Assembly: GCA_035384565.1 (NCBI GenBank)
Contig: DAOOIT010000089.1
Coordinates: forward strand, 1-19,319
Origin: Planctomycetota bacterium
GTDB taxonomy: Bacteria; Planctomycetota; PUPC01; DSUN01
Length of the DNA stretch: 19,319 bases
Direction: 5' to 3'
Shown: in pieces, positions 1 to 6,737 of the stretch
Position numbering within the stretch: the stretch's first letter is position 1
Layout of the letters: each line of letters starts with the position of its first letter
Notes under the pieces: generated by a model
What the model was told of the DNA's origin: nothing
Seen by the model: the letters and a program-made list of their open reading frames with translations, nothing else
Database searches by the model: none
Position numbers and translations under genes: made by a program

Positions 1-755
1 ACATCATTATCTCGGGCATGGGCGAGCTGCACCTCGAGATCATCCTCGACCGCCTCAAACGCGAGTTCGGCGTAGACGTGGCGGCCGGCCCCCCGCAGGT
101 CGCCTACCGCGAGACCCTCACCGCGCCCGTCGAGATCAACGAGAAGTTCGTCAAGCAGACCGGCGGCCGCGGCCAGTACGCCCACGTGGTCATGACCCTC
201 GAGCCCCTCGAACCCGGTCAGGGCTTCGAGTTCGTCAACGAGGTCGTCGGAGGCCGTGTCCCCAAGGAGTTCATCCCCGCCGTCGAAAAAGGCATCGTGG
301 ACGCCATGGCCAAGGGCCCCTGGTCGCGCCATCCGGTGGTGGACGTGCGGGTGACCCTCATCGACGGCTCGTCGCACGACGTGGACTCCTCCGACCTGGC
401 CTTCCGCACCTGCGCGGCCATGGCCTTCCGCAAGGCCTTCCTCCGCGGCAGCCCCGCGCTCCTCGAGCCCATCATGAGCGTCAGCGTCCTCGTGCCCGAG
501 GAGCACGCCGGCCCGGTCACCAGCAACCTGTGCTCCAAGCGCGGCCACATCGTGGGCATGGAGCGCTCCGGCGCCACCCAGGAGATCCGCGCCATGGTCC
601 CCCTCGCCAACATGTTCGGCTACGCCACCGAGGTCCGCAACGTCACCCAGGGCCGCGGCACCTTCACCATGCACTTCGAGCACTACGAGCCCGTGCCCTT
701 CGCCATCGCCGAGGAGATCATCGCCCGCAAGAAGGAACAGGCGGCCAGGCGGTAG
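1..755 (+). CDS. fusA: Elongation factor G, C-terminal part (5' truncated by window edge)
   Basis: This is the C-terminal ~250 residues of a translational GTPase of the EF-G family, which drives ribosomal translocation. The reading frame is open from base 3, and the first residues visible are IISGMGELHLEI, the conserved end of domain III. Domain IV follows: QVAYRET, then the GGRGQYAHV segment, and later HDVDSSDLAF. Domain V follows, with LLEPIM and the PLANMFGYAT / GRGTFTMHF signature. The start codon and the GTPase domains lie outside the window. No frameshift is seen and the stop is TAG. The order and motifs fit a canonical EF-G, but planctomycete-like genomes often carry several EF-G paralogues, so whether this is the main copy or a fusA2 type cannot be decided from the C-terminus alone. 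The next gene starts 64 bp downstream on the same strand. Confidence 0.95.
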   Translation, partial: IIISGMGELHLEIILDRLKREFGVDVAAGPPQVAYRETLTAPVEINEKFVKQTGGRGQYAHVVMTLEPLEPGQGFEFVNEVVGGRVPKEFIPAVEKGIVDAMAKGPWSRHPVVDVRVTLIDGSSHDVDSSDLAFRTCAAMAFRKAFLRGSPALLEPIMSVSVLVPEEHAGPVTSNLCSKRGHIVGMERSGATQEIRAMVPLANMFGYATEVRNVTQGRGTFTMHFEHYEPVPFAIAEEIIARKKEQAARR

Positions 756-819
756 GCGGACCCACAGACGCACCAAGAGCCAGGCACTCGGCGAGGGCCG
801 CGAGCAGAAGAACAAGCCA

Positions 820-1254
820 ATGGCCTTTCCAACCACTGTGCTCGCCATTGCCGGCATCTGCCTCGTCCTCGCCGTGCTCTTCAAGCTCCTGGGGGTGAAT
901 GTGGACAGCGCGGAGGTGCCGGGGCAGATCGTCTTCCCGCACGGCTGCCCGCACTGCTGGCAGAAGACTCCTCACGCGGCCTACGTAGACTTCCCCGTCG
1001 CGCGGACCGTGGCGCCCGCTCCCGTCGGCCAGACCGTCAAGTACAGGTGCCTGAAATCAAAGGTCGAGTACCGTGTCACGCAACGCCGGCCGGGCTACTA
1101 CGAGTGGGCGCACGGCTACCTCGACGATGCCCGCACCTTCGTGGAAGACTGCCCACACTGCAACGGCATCCTCTGCTTCTACACCTGGAGCGCCCAGAGT
1201 CTCCACCAGGACTGCGCGAAGTGCGGCTACAGCTACGTGTCCGAACCGGACTAG
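820..1254 (+). CDS. Small membrane-anchored cysteine-rich (zinc-ribbon-like) protein
   Basis: A 144-residue protein that I do not recognise as a named family. Residues ~6-25 form one hydrophobic segment (signal anchor or uncleaved signal), followed by a soluble part with paired cysteines: CPHC at 43-46, a lone C77, CPHC at 111-114, C119 and CAKC at 132-135. The CxxC knuckles suggest one or two zinc ribbons, or a metal or redox site, probably on the outer face of the membrane. The ATG at 820 is used because the hydrophobic segment begins directly after it. There is no strong Shine-Dalgarno, only a purine-rich AGCAGAAGAA stretch. It follows the EF-G gene by 64 bp and may be co-transcribed with it. 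Codon pattern and GC at third positions match the neighbours, so it looks like a real gene. Function unknown. Confidence 0.7.
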   Translation: MAFPTTVLAIAGICLVLAVLFKLLGVNVDSAEVPGQIVFPHGCPHCWQKTPHAAYVDFPVARTVAPAPVGQTVKYRCLKSKVEYRVTQRRPGYYEWAHGYLDDARTFVEDCPHCNGILCFYTWSAQSLHQDCAKCGYSYVSEPD

Positions 1255-1275
1255 GTCCTCGCATTCCTACCTTCC

Positions 1276-1396
1276 GCCCATACTTGCTCACCGCCCGGAC
1301 CGGCCCGGTATGGCCGGAACGGCTGGAATCGCCCATTCTCGCGGTTCTGCCCATACTTGCTCACTTTCCCCCACTCAGGGGTGAGCAAGTATGGGC
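1276..1396. repeat. Three copies of a 16-bp repeat, two forming a perfect hairpin
   Basis: The 16-mer GCCCATACTTGCTCAC occurs at 1276-1291 and 1349-1364 on the + strand, and again in reverse complement at 1381-1396. The last two form a perfect 16-bp stem with a 16-nt loop (1365-1380). The element lies between the convergent ends of the Cys-rich gene (stop 1254) and the esterase gene (stop 1686), so the hairpin could act as a bidirectional transcription end. There is no T-tract after it, so a classical intrinsic terminator is not supported. The repeated unit looks like a REP-type intergenic palindrome. Confidence 0.85.
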
Positions 1397-1685
1397 GATC
1401 CCCCCTCGGCCACGAGGCCCCGGCGACACCCCTTTGCTCCGCGAAATGTCGCCGCCACTCATAACCATTGGATTCTTCATCACTTACGCCCCATCGTGCC
1501 AGGCGCCACATCGGCCCCCTCGGCCCTCGCCCGGCGAAGACCCCAGGCGATCCAACCCGCGTCCGCGCCAGTGACCGCGGAGCAGTCGAAGACGCATCCC
1601 CACCTCAAACGCGGGGGCGAGAGGAGACGGCCCAAACGTTACGCCCGTCCTTCATTCGCGCAAATTCGCGTGATTCGCGGTCGCA
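1397..1685. other. Intergenic remainder with short TTCGCG repeats
   Basis: No credible gene is seen here. The only structure is a short iteration of ATTCGCG at 1654-1680 (three copies, spaced 9-10 bp) just beyond the 3' end of the esterase gene. Open frames crossing this stretch have poor composition and no family signature. Confidence 0.5.
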
Positions 1686-2576
1686 TCACCTCTTCTCCAG
1701 CCACCCATTCGCCCCCATCCACGCCTCGCAGCGGCCGGGCCAGGTCGAGAGCACGGGGTCGCCCGGCGCCAGGCCGAAGCCGTGCCCGCCGTTCTGGTAG
1801 ATGTGCAGCTCGGCCTTCACCTTGTGCTCGCGCAAGGCCATGTAGAACAGAATGCTGTTCTCGGCCGGCACGCCCGTGTCGCCGCTGGTGTGCATGAGAA
1901 ACGTCGGCGGCGTTTTCGCCGTGACCTGCTTCTCATTGGACAGGCTCTCCACGAGCTTCGCATCGGGGTCCTTGCCGAGCAGGTTGTTCTTCGAACCCTG
2001 GTGGGTGTACTTCGTGGTGAGCGAGATGACGGGGTAGACAAGCACGGCGAAGTCGGGGCGGCAGCTCACGCGGTCAATGGGGTCCTTGGCCTCGGCGTTG
2101 CCCTCATCGAAGTGAGTGGCGGCCGTGGAGGCGAGGTGTCCGCCGGCCGAGAAGCCCAGGATGCCGATGCGGGCGGGGTCCACGCCGAACTCCTTGGCCC
2201 GCGAGCGGACGGTGCGAATGGCGCGCTGGGCGTCGAGCAGGGGCGCGGGGTGCTGGTATTTCGGGGCGTGGCGGTACTTGAGCATGAACCCCGCGACGCC
2301 GAACGAGTTGAGCCAGGCCGCCACGTCCTTGCCCTCGTGGCCGACGGCGAGGTGGCCGTAGCCGCCGCCGGGGCAGATGACGACGGCGGCGCCGTTGGCC
2401 TTGTCGGCCGGCGGCAGCCAGATCGTCAGCGATGGTTTATCGGCCTCCGTGTCGCCCGCGGCGCCGGGCGCGCCGTCGGGCCACAGCAGCTCCACCTTCG
2501 GCTCGGCCGCGGGGGCCTTCGAAGCTAGAGCAATCGCCACGAACAGCACAAGTGCCCACAGCCCGTGTCCCATCAT
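1686..2576 (-). CDS. Secreted alpha/beta hydrolase, acetyl-xylan-esterase / BD-FAE-like
   Basis: A 296-residue exported serine hydrolase. Residues 1-24 form a signal peptide (hydrophobic core LWALVLFVAIAL, cleavage near APAA-EP). The oxyanion loop is CPGGGY (68-73), the nucleophile elbow is GFSAGGH with Ser143, the acid is probably the Asp in SGDTGVP, and the catalytic His lies in GGHGFG near the C-terminus. This layout is typical of the esterase/lipase group that deacetylates plant polysaccharides and is often annotated as endo-1,4-beta-xylanase B or acetylxylan esterase. The exact substrate is inferred. The start at 2576 is chosen because AAGGAGA lies 5 nt upstream and the signal peptide begins there; an in-frame extension to 2615 lacks these features. 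It follows queA after a 314-bp repeat-rich gap, so it may have its own promoter. Confidence 0.88.
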   Translation of the reverse strand: MMGHGLWALVLFVAIALASKAPAAEPKVELLWPDGAPGAAGDTEADKPSLTIWLPPADKANGAAVVICPGGGYGHLAVGHEGKDVAAWLNSFGVAGFMLKYRHAPKYQHPAPLLDAQRAIRTVRSRAKEFGVDPARIGILGFSAGGHLASTAATHFDEGNAEAKDPIDRVSCRPDFAVLVYPVISLTTKYTHQGSKNNLLGKDPDAKLVESLSNEKQVTAKTPPTFLMHTSGDTGVPAENSILFYMALREHKVKAELHIYQNGGHGFGLAPGDPVLSTWPGRCEAWMGANGWLEKR

Positions 2577-2655
2577 CTCGGTCTCCTTGGCTTCCTCCCC
2601 GGTCTTCGCCCACATCTTCCGTCCCGTTGCCCGCGAACGCGGGCGACCGGGCCCT

Positions 2656-2806
2656 AGCCCAGGGCGACCGAAGGGAGCCCTGGGAACATGGTTTCCCCCT
2701 CATCCAAGCCCCTGAAGGGGGCGCTTCATTGCCATTGAATCGCCCCGTTCGGGGGCTCAATGCTTGGTGCCCTCCTCCCAGGGCTCCCTTCGGTCGCCCT
2801 GGGCTA
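2656..2806. repeat. 30-bp perfect inverted repeat within a palindrome-rich gap (2577-2890)
   Basis: The arm at 2656-2685 (begins AGCCCAGGGCGACCG) is matched perfectly in reverse complement by 2777-2806, separated by 91 bp. Within and around it are further hairpins: GCCCGCG/CGCGGGC at 2629-2644 (2-nt loop), GCCCC/GGGGC at 2708-2722 and 2742-2756, GCCCCC/GGGGGC at 2817-2832, and GCCCGC/GCGGGC at 2841-2860. The gap lies between the end of queA and the start of the esterase gene and contains no gene. It resembles a composite mosaic of REP-like palindromes. An RNA copy could fold into one large branched structure. Confidence 0.85.
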
Positions 2807-2890
2807 CGGCCCAAACGCCCCCATTCGGGGGCTAAGACCCGCCCGCCGGAACATGCGGGCGACGACCAGACTTCCTCCTCGGGTTGCGGC

Positions 2891-3931
2891 TCACAGGATC
2901 AGCATCGCGTCCCCGTAGCTGTAGAAGCGATAGCCCAGGCGTTTGGCCCCCTCGTAGGTGGCGAGCACACGCTCGCGGCCCGCGAAGGCGGCCACCAGCA
3001 TCAGCAGCGTCGAGCGCGGCAGGTGGAAGTTCGTGATCAGCGCGTCCACCGCGCGGAACTCGAAGCCCGGGGTGATGAAGAGGTCGGTCCAGCCCGACCT
3101 CGCGCCCCACGGCCCCTGGCGGGCGGCGGTCTCGAGCACCCGCGTGGCCGTGGTGCCCACGGCTACCACGCGGCGGCCGGCGGCCCGCGCCTCGGCCACG
3201 GCCTCCGCCGCTTCGGCCGGCAGCTCGAACCACTCGGCGTGCATGGCGTGGTCCTCGATGCGCTCGGCGGTGACGGGCTTGAACGTGCCCAGGCCCACGT
3301 GCAGCGTAAGGGTGGCGCGGCGCACGCCCCGGGCCTCCAGCGCGGCGAACACCTCGGGCGTGAAGTGCAGCCCGGCCGTCGGCGCGGCCACGGCGCCCGG
3401 GCGTCGGGCGTAGACCGTCTGGTAGCGCGCCAGGTCGGCCTCGCGCTCGGCGTCGCCCTCGGGCGGCCGGCGAATGTAGGGCGGCAGCGGCGCGCGGCCC
3501 ACCCGTTCGAGCGTGGCCAGCAGCTCGTCGTGGCTCATCGGGAAGGCCAGATGCACCTGGCCGTCGGGCAGGCGGCCGTAGAAGGTGGCGGTGAGGGCGC
3601 CGCCCTCGAACGCCAGGCACTCGCCCAGCTTCACGCGGGCCGAGCCCTTGAGCATCGCGCGCCACACCTCGCCCTCGGGGGCGATGAGCAACACCTCGAG
3701 GCGGCCGCCCGTCGGTCGCCGGCCGACCAGCCGCGCGGGGATCACCCGCGTGTCGTTCAGCACCAGCAGGTCGCCGCTGCCCAGGTACTCGACAACGTGG
3801 CGGAAGCGGCGGTGCTCGACGGCGCCCGATTCCCGGTGCAGCACGAGCAGGCGCGACTCGTCGCGCCTTGCCGCCGGGTGTTGGGCGATCAGGGCGGGGG
3901 GCAAGTCGTAATCGAAGTCACTCACCTGCAA
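2891..3931 (-). CDS. queA: S-adenosylmethionine:tRNA ribosyltransferase-isomerase (QueA)
   Basis: Cytoplasmic enzyme of queuosine synthesis. It transfers and isomerises the ribose of SAM onto 7-aminomethyl-7-deazaguanine in tRNA, giving epoxyqueuosine. The 346 residues cover the whole family length with its landmarks: LLVLNDTRVIPARL near residue 60, PLPPYIRRP, YQTVYARRPGAVAAPTAGLHFT, the TLHVGLGTF segment, EDHAMHAEW, AVGTTATR, and the C-terminal ALITNFHLPRSTLLMLVAAFAG and RFYSYGDAML. The start is TTG: the resulting M-Q-V-S-D-F matches the MRVTDF start known from E. coli, and GAGGA lies 8 nt upstream. A GTG two codons later is the alternative. It is the last gene of the hyp-containing run, 114 bp after hypE, with a complete copy of the heptamer repeat element in between. 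queA beside hyp genes is not a standard functional association. Confidence 0.95.
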   Translation of the reverse strand: MQVSDFDYDLPPALIAQHPAARRDESRLLVLHRESGAVEHRRFRHVVEYLGSGDLLVLNDTRVIPARLVGRRPTGGRLEVLLIAPEGEVWRAMLKGSARVKLGECLAFEGGALTATFYGRLPDGQVHLAFPMSHDELLATLERVGRAPLPPYIRRPPEGDAEREADLARYQTVYARRPGAVAAPTAGLHFTPEVFAALEARGVRRATLTLHVGLGTFKPVTAERIEDHAMHAEWFELPAEAAEAVAEARAAGRRVVAVGTTATRVLETAARQGPWGARSGWTDLFITPGFEFRAVDALITNFHLPRSTLLMLVAAFAGRERVLATYEGAKRLGYRFYSYGDAMLIL

Positions 3932-3963
3932 GGGGACGTTCCTCGCGGAGCGGCGGCGCGAGG

Positions 3964-4048
3964 CGTGGTGCGTGAGAAGAGGAGAGGAAGACGCCGCGCC
4001 CCGCCCTGTCTCTTCTCACGTATGTCACGCATCACGCATCACGTATCA
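3964..4048. repeat. Heptamer inverted-repeat element, complete copy (hypE-queA junction)
   Basis: Left arm: CGTGGTG then CGTGAGAAGAG (3971-3981). Right arm: CTCTTCTCACG (4010-4020), then a run of ATCACG heptamers to 4048. The 11-bp arms pair perfectly across a 28-nt core. The right end contains the TGA stop of hypE (4046-4048), so the element abuts the gene end exactly. The same architecture recurs at 7003-7101, with a core of different sequence and length. Confidence 0.9.
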
Positions 4049-5059
4049 ACAGATTCTCGGCAACTGCTCCCCGTAGGGCGGATCCACAACCCGCCTCCCG
4101 CCGATGCTTGTGCGCAGCGTCACGCGCCCCCTCGCGCCGTCGAGCACGCGGCCGATGCGCGCGGCCGACCGGCCCAGCGGGTGCGCCCGCATGGCCGCGA
4201 GGACCGCCGATGCGGCGGCTTCGGCACAGACTACGACCACCTTGCCTTCGTTGGCCACGTAGAGGGGGTCGAGGCCCAGCAGGTCGCACGCGCCCCGGAC
4301 CTCGGGCCGCACGGGAATCTTCGCCTCGTCGAGCTCGATGTCGTGGCGGCAGGCCTCGGCGACCTCGCACACCACCATCCCGAGCCCGCCGCGCGTGGGG
4401 TCGCGCAGCGCGTGGACCGCCTCGCCGCCGGCCGCGAGGATGGCGGCCACGAGGCCAGCGAGGGGCGCCACGTCGCTCGACACCGGGGTCTCGAAGCTCA
4501 GGCCCTGCCGTTCGCTCAGGATCGCCACGCCGTGTTCGCCGATGGGGCCGCTGACGAGCACGGCGTCGCCCGGCGCGGCGCGTTCCATTGCCACGTTCCT
4601 TCCCGCGGGAATCACGCCGATGCCCGAGGTGTTGATGAACAGGCCGTCGGCCGCGCCGCGCTCGACCACCTTCGTGTCCCCGCAGACCACGGCCACGCCG
4701 GCCTCTGCCGCCGCGGCCTGGGCCGAGTCCAGGACGGCCGCGAGGTCGTCGAAGGCCAGACCCTCTTCGAGGATGAGCGCAAGCGAGAGGTGCAGCGGCG
4801 TCGCCCCCACCATCGCCAGATCGTTCACTGTGCCGCACACGGCGAGGCGCCCGATGTCGCCTCCGCGGAAGCGCAGCGGCTTCACCACATAGCTGTCGGT
4901 CGTGAACGCCACGCGGCCCGGCGGCAGGTCCAGGAGCGCGCTGTCCGACAGCGGCGCCAGCGCGGGGTTCCCGAAGCGGGAGACCACCATGTCCCGGATG
5001 AGCTGCCTGGTGAGCGAGCCGCCGCCGCCGTGCGCCAGCAACACGCGAGGTTCAACCAT
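4046..5059 (-). CDS. hypE: Hydrogenase maturation protein HypE (carbamoyl dehydratase)
   Basis: HypE is a PurM/AIR-synthase-like cytoplasmic enzyme. Its C-terminal Cys receives a carbamoyl group from HypF, and HypE dehydrates it with ATP to a thiocyanate that donates cyanide to the HypCD-bound iron. The 337 residues are full length: glycine-rich N-terminus LAHGGGGS, FTTDSYVVKPL, GDIGRLAVCGTVNDLAMVGA, the CGDTKVVERGAADGLFINTSG signature, GEHGVAI, HALRDPTRGGLG and ANEGKVV. The invariant C-terminus PRIC is intact, with the acceptor Cys as last residue. The ATG at 5059 has GGGAGG 6 nt upstream. Downstream the TGA stop is formed by the heptamer repeat. Upstream (transcript sense) lies the four-helix-bundle gene in its repeat frame rather than hypD directly, which is unusual because hypD and hypE are commonly adjacent. 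Confidence 0.97.
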   Translation of the reverse strand: MVEPRVLLAHGGGGSLTRQLIRDMVVSRFGNPALAPLSDSALLDLPPGRVAFTTDSYVVKPLRFRGGDIGRLAVCGTVNDLAMVGATPLHLSLALILEEGLAFDDLAAVLDSAQAAAAEAGVAVVCGDTKVVERGAADGLFINTSGIGVIPAGRNVAMERAAPGDAVLVSGPIGEHGVAILSERQGLSFETPVSSDVAPLAGLVAAILAAGGEAVHALRDPTRGGLGMVVCEVAEACRHDIELDEAKIPVRPEVRGACDLLGLDPLYVANEGKVVVVCAEAAASAVLAAMRAHPLGRSAARIGRVLDGARGRVTLRTSIGGRRVVDPPYGEQLPRIC

Positions 5060-5082
5060 CTTGGCCCTCCCGCAACCGGCGG

Positions 5083-5109
5083 CGTGATACGTGATGCGTG
5101 ATGCGTGAG
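5083..5109. repeat. Heptamer repeat, left arm (before hypE)
   Basis: Four tandem units on the + strand: CGTGATA, CGTGATG, CGTGATG and CGTGAGC. It lacks the second arm nearby. The matching arm in opposite orientation is at 5591-5622, on the far side of the four-helix-bundle gene. Aligned over 32 positions (counting the next few bases after 5109), about 28 agree. Confidence 0.88.
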
Positions 5110-5127
5110 CAGATGAAGCGAGGAGGT

Positions 5128-5568
5128 TCAGCAGAACGGGGCGCCATAGTGGGCCTCCTCTTCGTGGACGGTGTAGCGGCGCTGATCGGGGACCATGGTG
5201 AGGAGAAGGCGAATGACCTGCGTTGCCAGGTCCAAGCGATGTGCCGTCACTTCCTCTTCCAGGACGTGTCGGGCCTTGTAGTACCAGTCTCTGGTCTCGC
5301 GTGCCGAGCCGAGGCTGTACTCGTAGAAGCGGGCACGGTCCTTGTTCGAGCCTCGCGAGTAGCCTTCCGCGATGTTCGCACTTACGGAGCCTACCGCCCT
5401 GTAAAGCTGGTCCGAGAGGCTACGCGTCCTCGGATCACCCATCAGTTTGGTCACATCGCTCCAGGCCAGGTCGGATGCGAAGAGCGCCAGACGATAGGCC
5501 TCCACCTTCCACAGGAAATCGCCCGTGACTGCCTCAGGCACCGTCTTCTCCCAGCTCTGATAGGTCAC
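5128..5568 (-). CDS. Four-helix-bundle protein (S23 / 23S rRNA intervening-sequence protein family)
   Basis: A 146-residue protein with the family hallmark: an N-terminal WKVEAYRLAL-like helix, the GSVSANIAEGYSRGSNKDRARFY block (residues ~78-100), then GSARETRDWYYKA and a C-terminal helix. These proteins form pentameric four-helix bundles. They were first seen as ORFs in 23S rRNA intervening sequences, and relatives include Avd of diversity-generating retroelements. The molecular role is unknown and RNA or nucleic-acid binding is suspected. The GTG at 5568 is chosen as start because AGGAG sits 7 nt upstream; longer versions starting at 5604/5607 would translate the repeat itself (MMREKRR). 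No reverse transcriptase or variable repeat is present, so a DGR role is unlikely here. The gene separates hypD from hypE and is bracketed by inverted heptamer arms, which suggests it arrived as a unit. Confidence 0.9.
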   Translation of the reverse strand: MTYQSWEKTVPEAVTGDFLWKVEAYRLALFASDLAWSDVTKLMGDPRTRSLSDQLYRAVGSVSANIAEGYSRGSNKDRARFYEYSLGSARETRDWYYKARHVLEEEVTAHRLDLATQVIRLLLTMVPDQRRYTVHEEEAHYGAPFC

Positions 5569-5590
5569 CTCGGGACTCCTTGAGCTCCGC

Positions 5591-5622
5591 CTCTTCTCAC
5601 GCATCACGTATCACGCATCACG
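5591..5622. repeat. Heptamer repeat, right arm (after hypD)
   Basis: CTCTTCTCACG (5591-5601) followed by CATCACG, TATCACG and CATCACG. In reverse complement this is the same array as 5083-5109, extended by the AAGAG end. It starts 23 bp upstream of the four-helix-bundle start codon and ends 7 bp from the hypD stop. Together with 5083-5109 it forms ~32-bp terminal inverted repeats around a 540-bp segment. Confidence 0.9.
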
Positions 5623-5628
5623 TGGCGT

Positions 5629-6693
5629 CTACCGTTCCCCATACTTGTAGTAAGCCGCGCAGCTCCCTTCCGTGGAAACCATGCACGGCCCCACGGGCGT
5701 TGCCGGGGTACACCGCTTGGCAAAGAGGGGGCACTGCGGCGGCTCGAGGACGCCGCGAAGCACCGCGCCGCACGAGCAGCCGGGGTTCTCCAGCTCGGGC
5801 GGCACCCCGACGCCAAGGACCTCGAGCGCGTCGTGGGCGCGAAGCTCGGGCCGAAGCGCCAGGCCGCTCTCCGGGATGGTGCCCAGGCCCCGCCACGCCG
5901 AGTCGCACGGGCGGAACACCTCGGCGACCCGCTCGCGCGCCCTGGCGTTGCCCGCGGGGTGGACCCAGCGCCTGTACTGAATCTCGACCCTCGGCGCGCC
6001 CTCGACCACCTGGAGGAGGAGCATGGCGATGCCCTCGAGGATGTCCGCAGCCTCGAAGCCGGTGACGACGCACGGCGCGCCATAGCGGGCCACGAGCGGC
6101 TCGTAGATGGCCGTGCCCGTGATCACGCTCACGTGGCCGGGACACAGGAAGCCGTCGAGCTTCACCTCGCCGCCGGCCAGGATGGCCTCCATCGCGGGGG
6201 GGATCACCTTGTTGGCGATGAGGAAGAGCAGGTTCGCCAGGCGGCGGTCGCGGGCGTAGGCCACGGTGGCGGCGACGGCGGGGGTGGTGGTCTCGAAGCC
6301 GATGCCGAAGAACACCACGGCGCGGTGCGGCGCGGCCTCGGCGATCCGGAGGGCATCGAGCGGCGAATAGACCATCCGCACGTCGGCGCCCTCGGCCCTG
6401 GCGCGTTCGAGGCTCGAGTGGCTGCCCGGCACGCGCACCATGTCGCCGAACGTGGCGAGGGCCACGCCCGGCCGCCGTACGATCTCCAGCGCGGCATCCA
6501 CCATGCCCATCGGCGTCACGCACACGGGGCAGCCCGGGCCGCTGAGGAGCCTGACGTTCGGCGGCAGCAGGGCCCGGACGCCGCTGCGGAACATGGCCAT
6601 CGTGTGGGTGCCGCAGACCTCCATGAAACGCACCACGCGCGGGGCGAGGCGCTCCGCGCGCTCGGCGATGAGCTTGAGCAAGTCGGGAACCAT
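5629..6693 (-). CDS. hypD: Hydrogenase maturation protein HypD (Fe(CN)2CO scaffold)
   Basis: HypD is a [4Fe-4S] cytoplasmic scaffold that, with HypC, carries the iron on which the CN and CO ligands of [NiFe] hydrogenase are assembled. From the ATG at 6693 it has 354 residues with the key motifs: FMEVCGTHTMAM (active-site Cys), GPGCPVCVTP (CxxC), TFGDMVRVPG, VYSPLDAL, FFGIGFETT, CPGHVSVITGT and NPGCSCGAVL. The C-terminal cluster cysteines lie in CPLFAKRCTP and EGSCAAYYKYG. No key residue is missing. This ATG has no visible Shine-Dalgarno, because the heptamer repeat lies right upstream. An in-frame TTG at 6741 overlaps the hypC stop by four bases (TTGA) and has GGGGAGGG upstream; it would add 16 residues encoded by the repeat. 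Which start is used is open. Confidence 0.96.
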   Translation of the reverse strand: MVPDLLKLIAERAERLAPRVVRFMEVCGTHTMAMFRSGVRALLPPNVRLLSGPGCPVCVTPMGMVDAALEIVRRPGVALATFGDMVRVPGSHSSLERARAEGADVRMVYSPLDALRIAEAAPHRAVVFFGIGFETTTPAVAATVAYARDRRLANLLFLIANKVIPPAMEAILAGGEVKLDGFLCPGHVSVITGTAIYEPLVARYGAPCVVTGFEAADILEGIAMLLLQVVEGAPRVEIQYRRWVHPAGNARARERVAEVFRPCDSAWRGLGTIPESGLALRPELRAHDALEVLGVGVPPELENPGCSCGAVLRGVLEPPQCPLFAKRCTPATPVGPCMVSTEGSCAAYYKYGER

Positions 6694-6697
6694 GCCG

Positions 6698-6725
6698 CGT
6701 GATGCGTAATGCGTGATGCGTGACT
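6698..6725. repeat. Heptamer repeat array (hypC-hypD junction)
   Basis: Four units on the + strand: CGTGATG, CGTAATG, CGTGATG and CGTGACT. It lies 4 bp upstream (transcript sense) of the hypD ATG, where a ribosome binding site would be expected. There is no second arm and no AAGAG end, only CAGAAGG after the array. Confidence 0.88.
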
Positions 6726-6737
6726 CAGAAGGGGAAC

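Noticed and set aside
2432..5101. 889-residue open frame on the + strand across queA and hypE
   Set aside because: It runs antisense through two well-defined genes and through repeat elements; composition is Arg/His/Gly-rich and no motif is present.
5128..5622. Diversity-generating retroelement (Avd-like four-helix bundle)
   Set aside because: No reverse transcriptase, template repeat or variable repeat is present in the window.
5637..5655. Match of CCCATACTTG in hypD to the 1276-1396 repeat
   Set aside because: Only 10 bp, and it encodes the conserved YKYG end of HypD, so it is a chance match.
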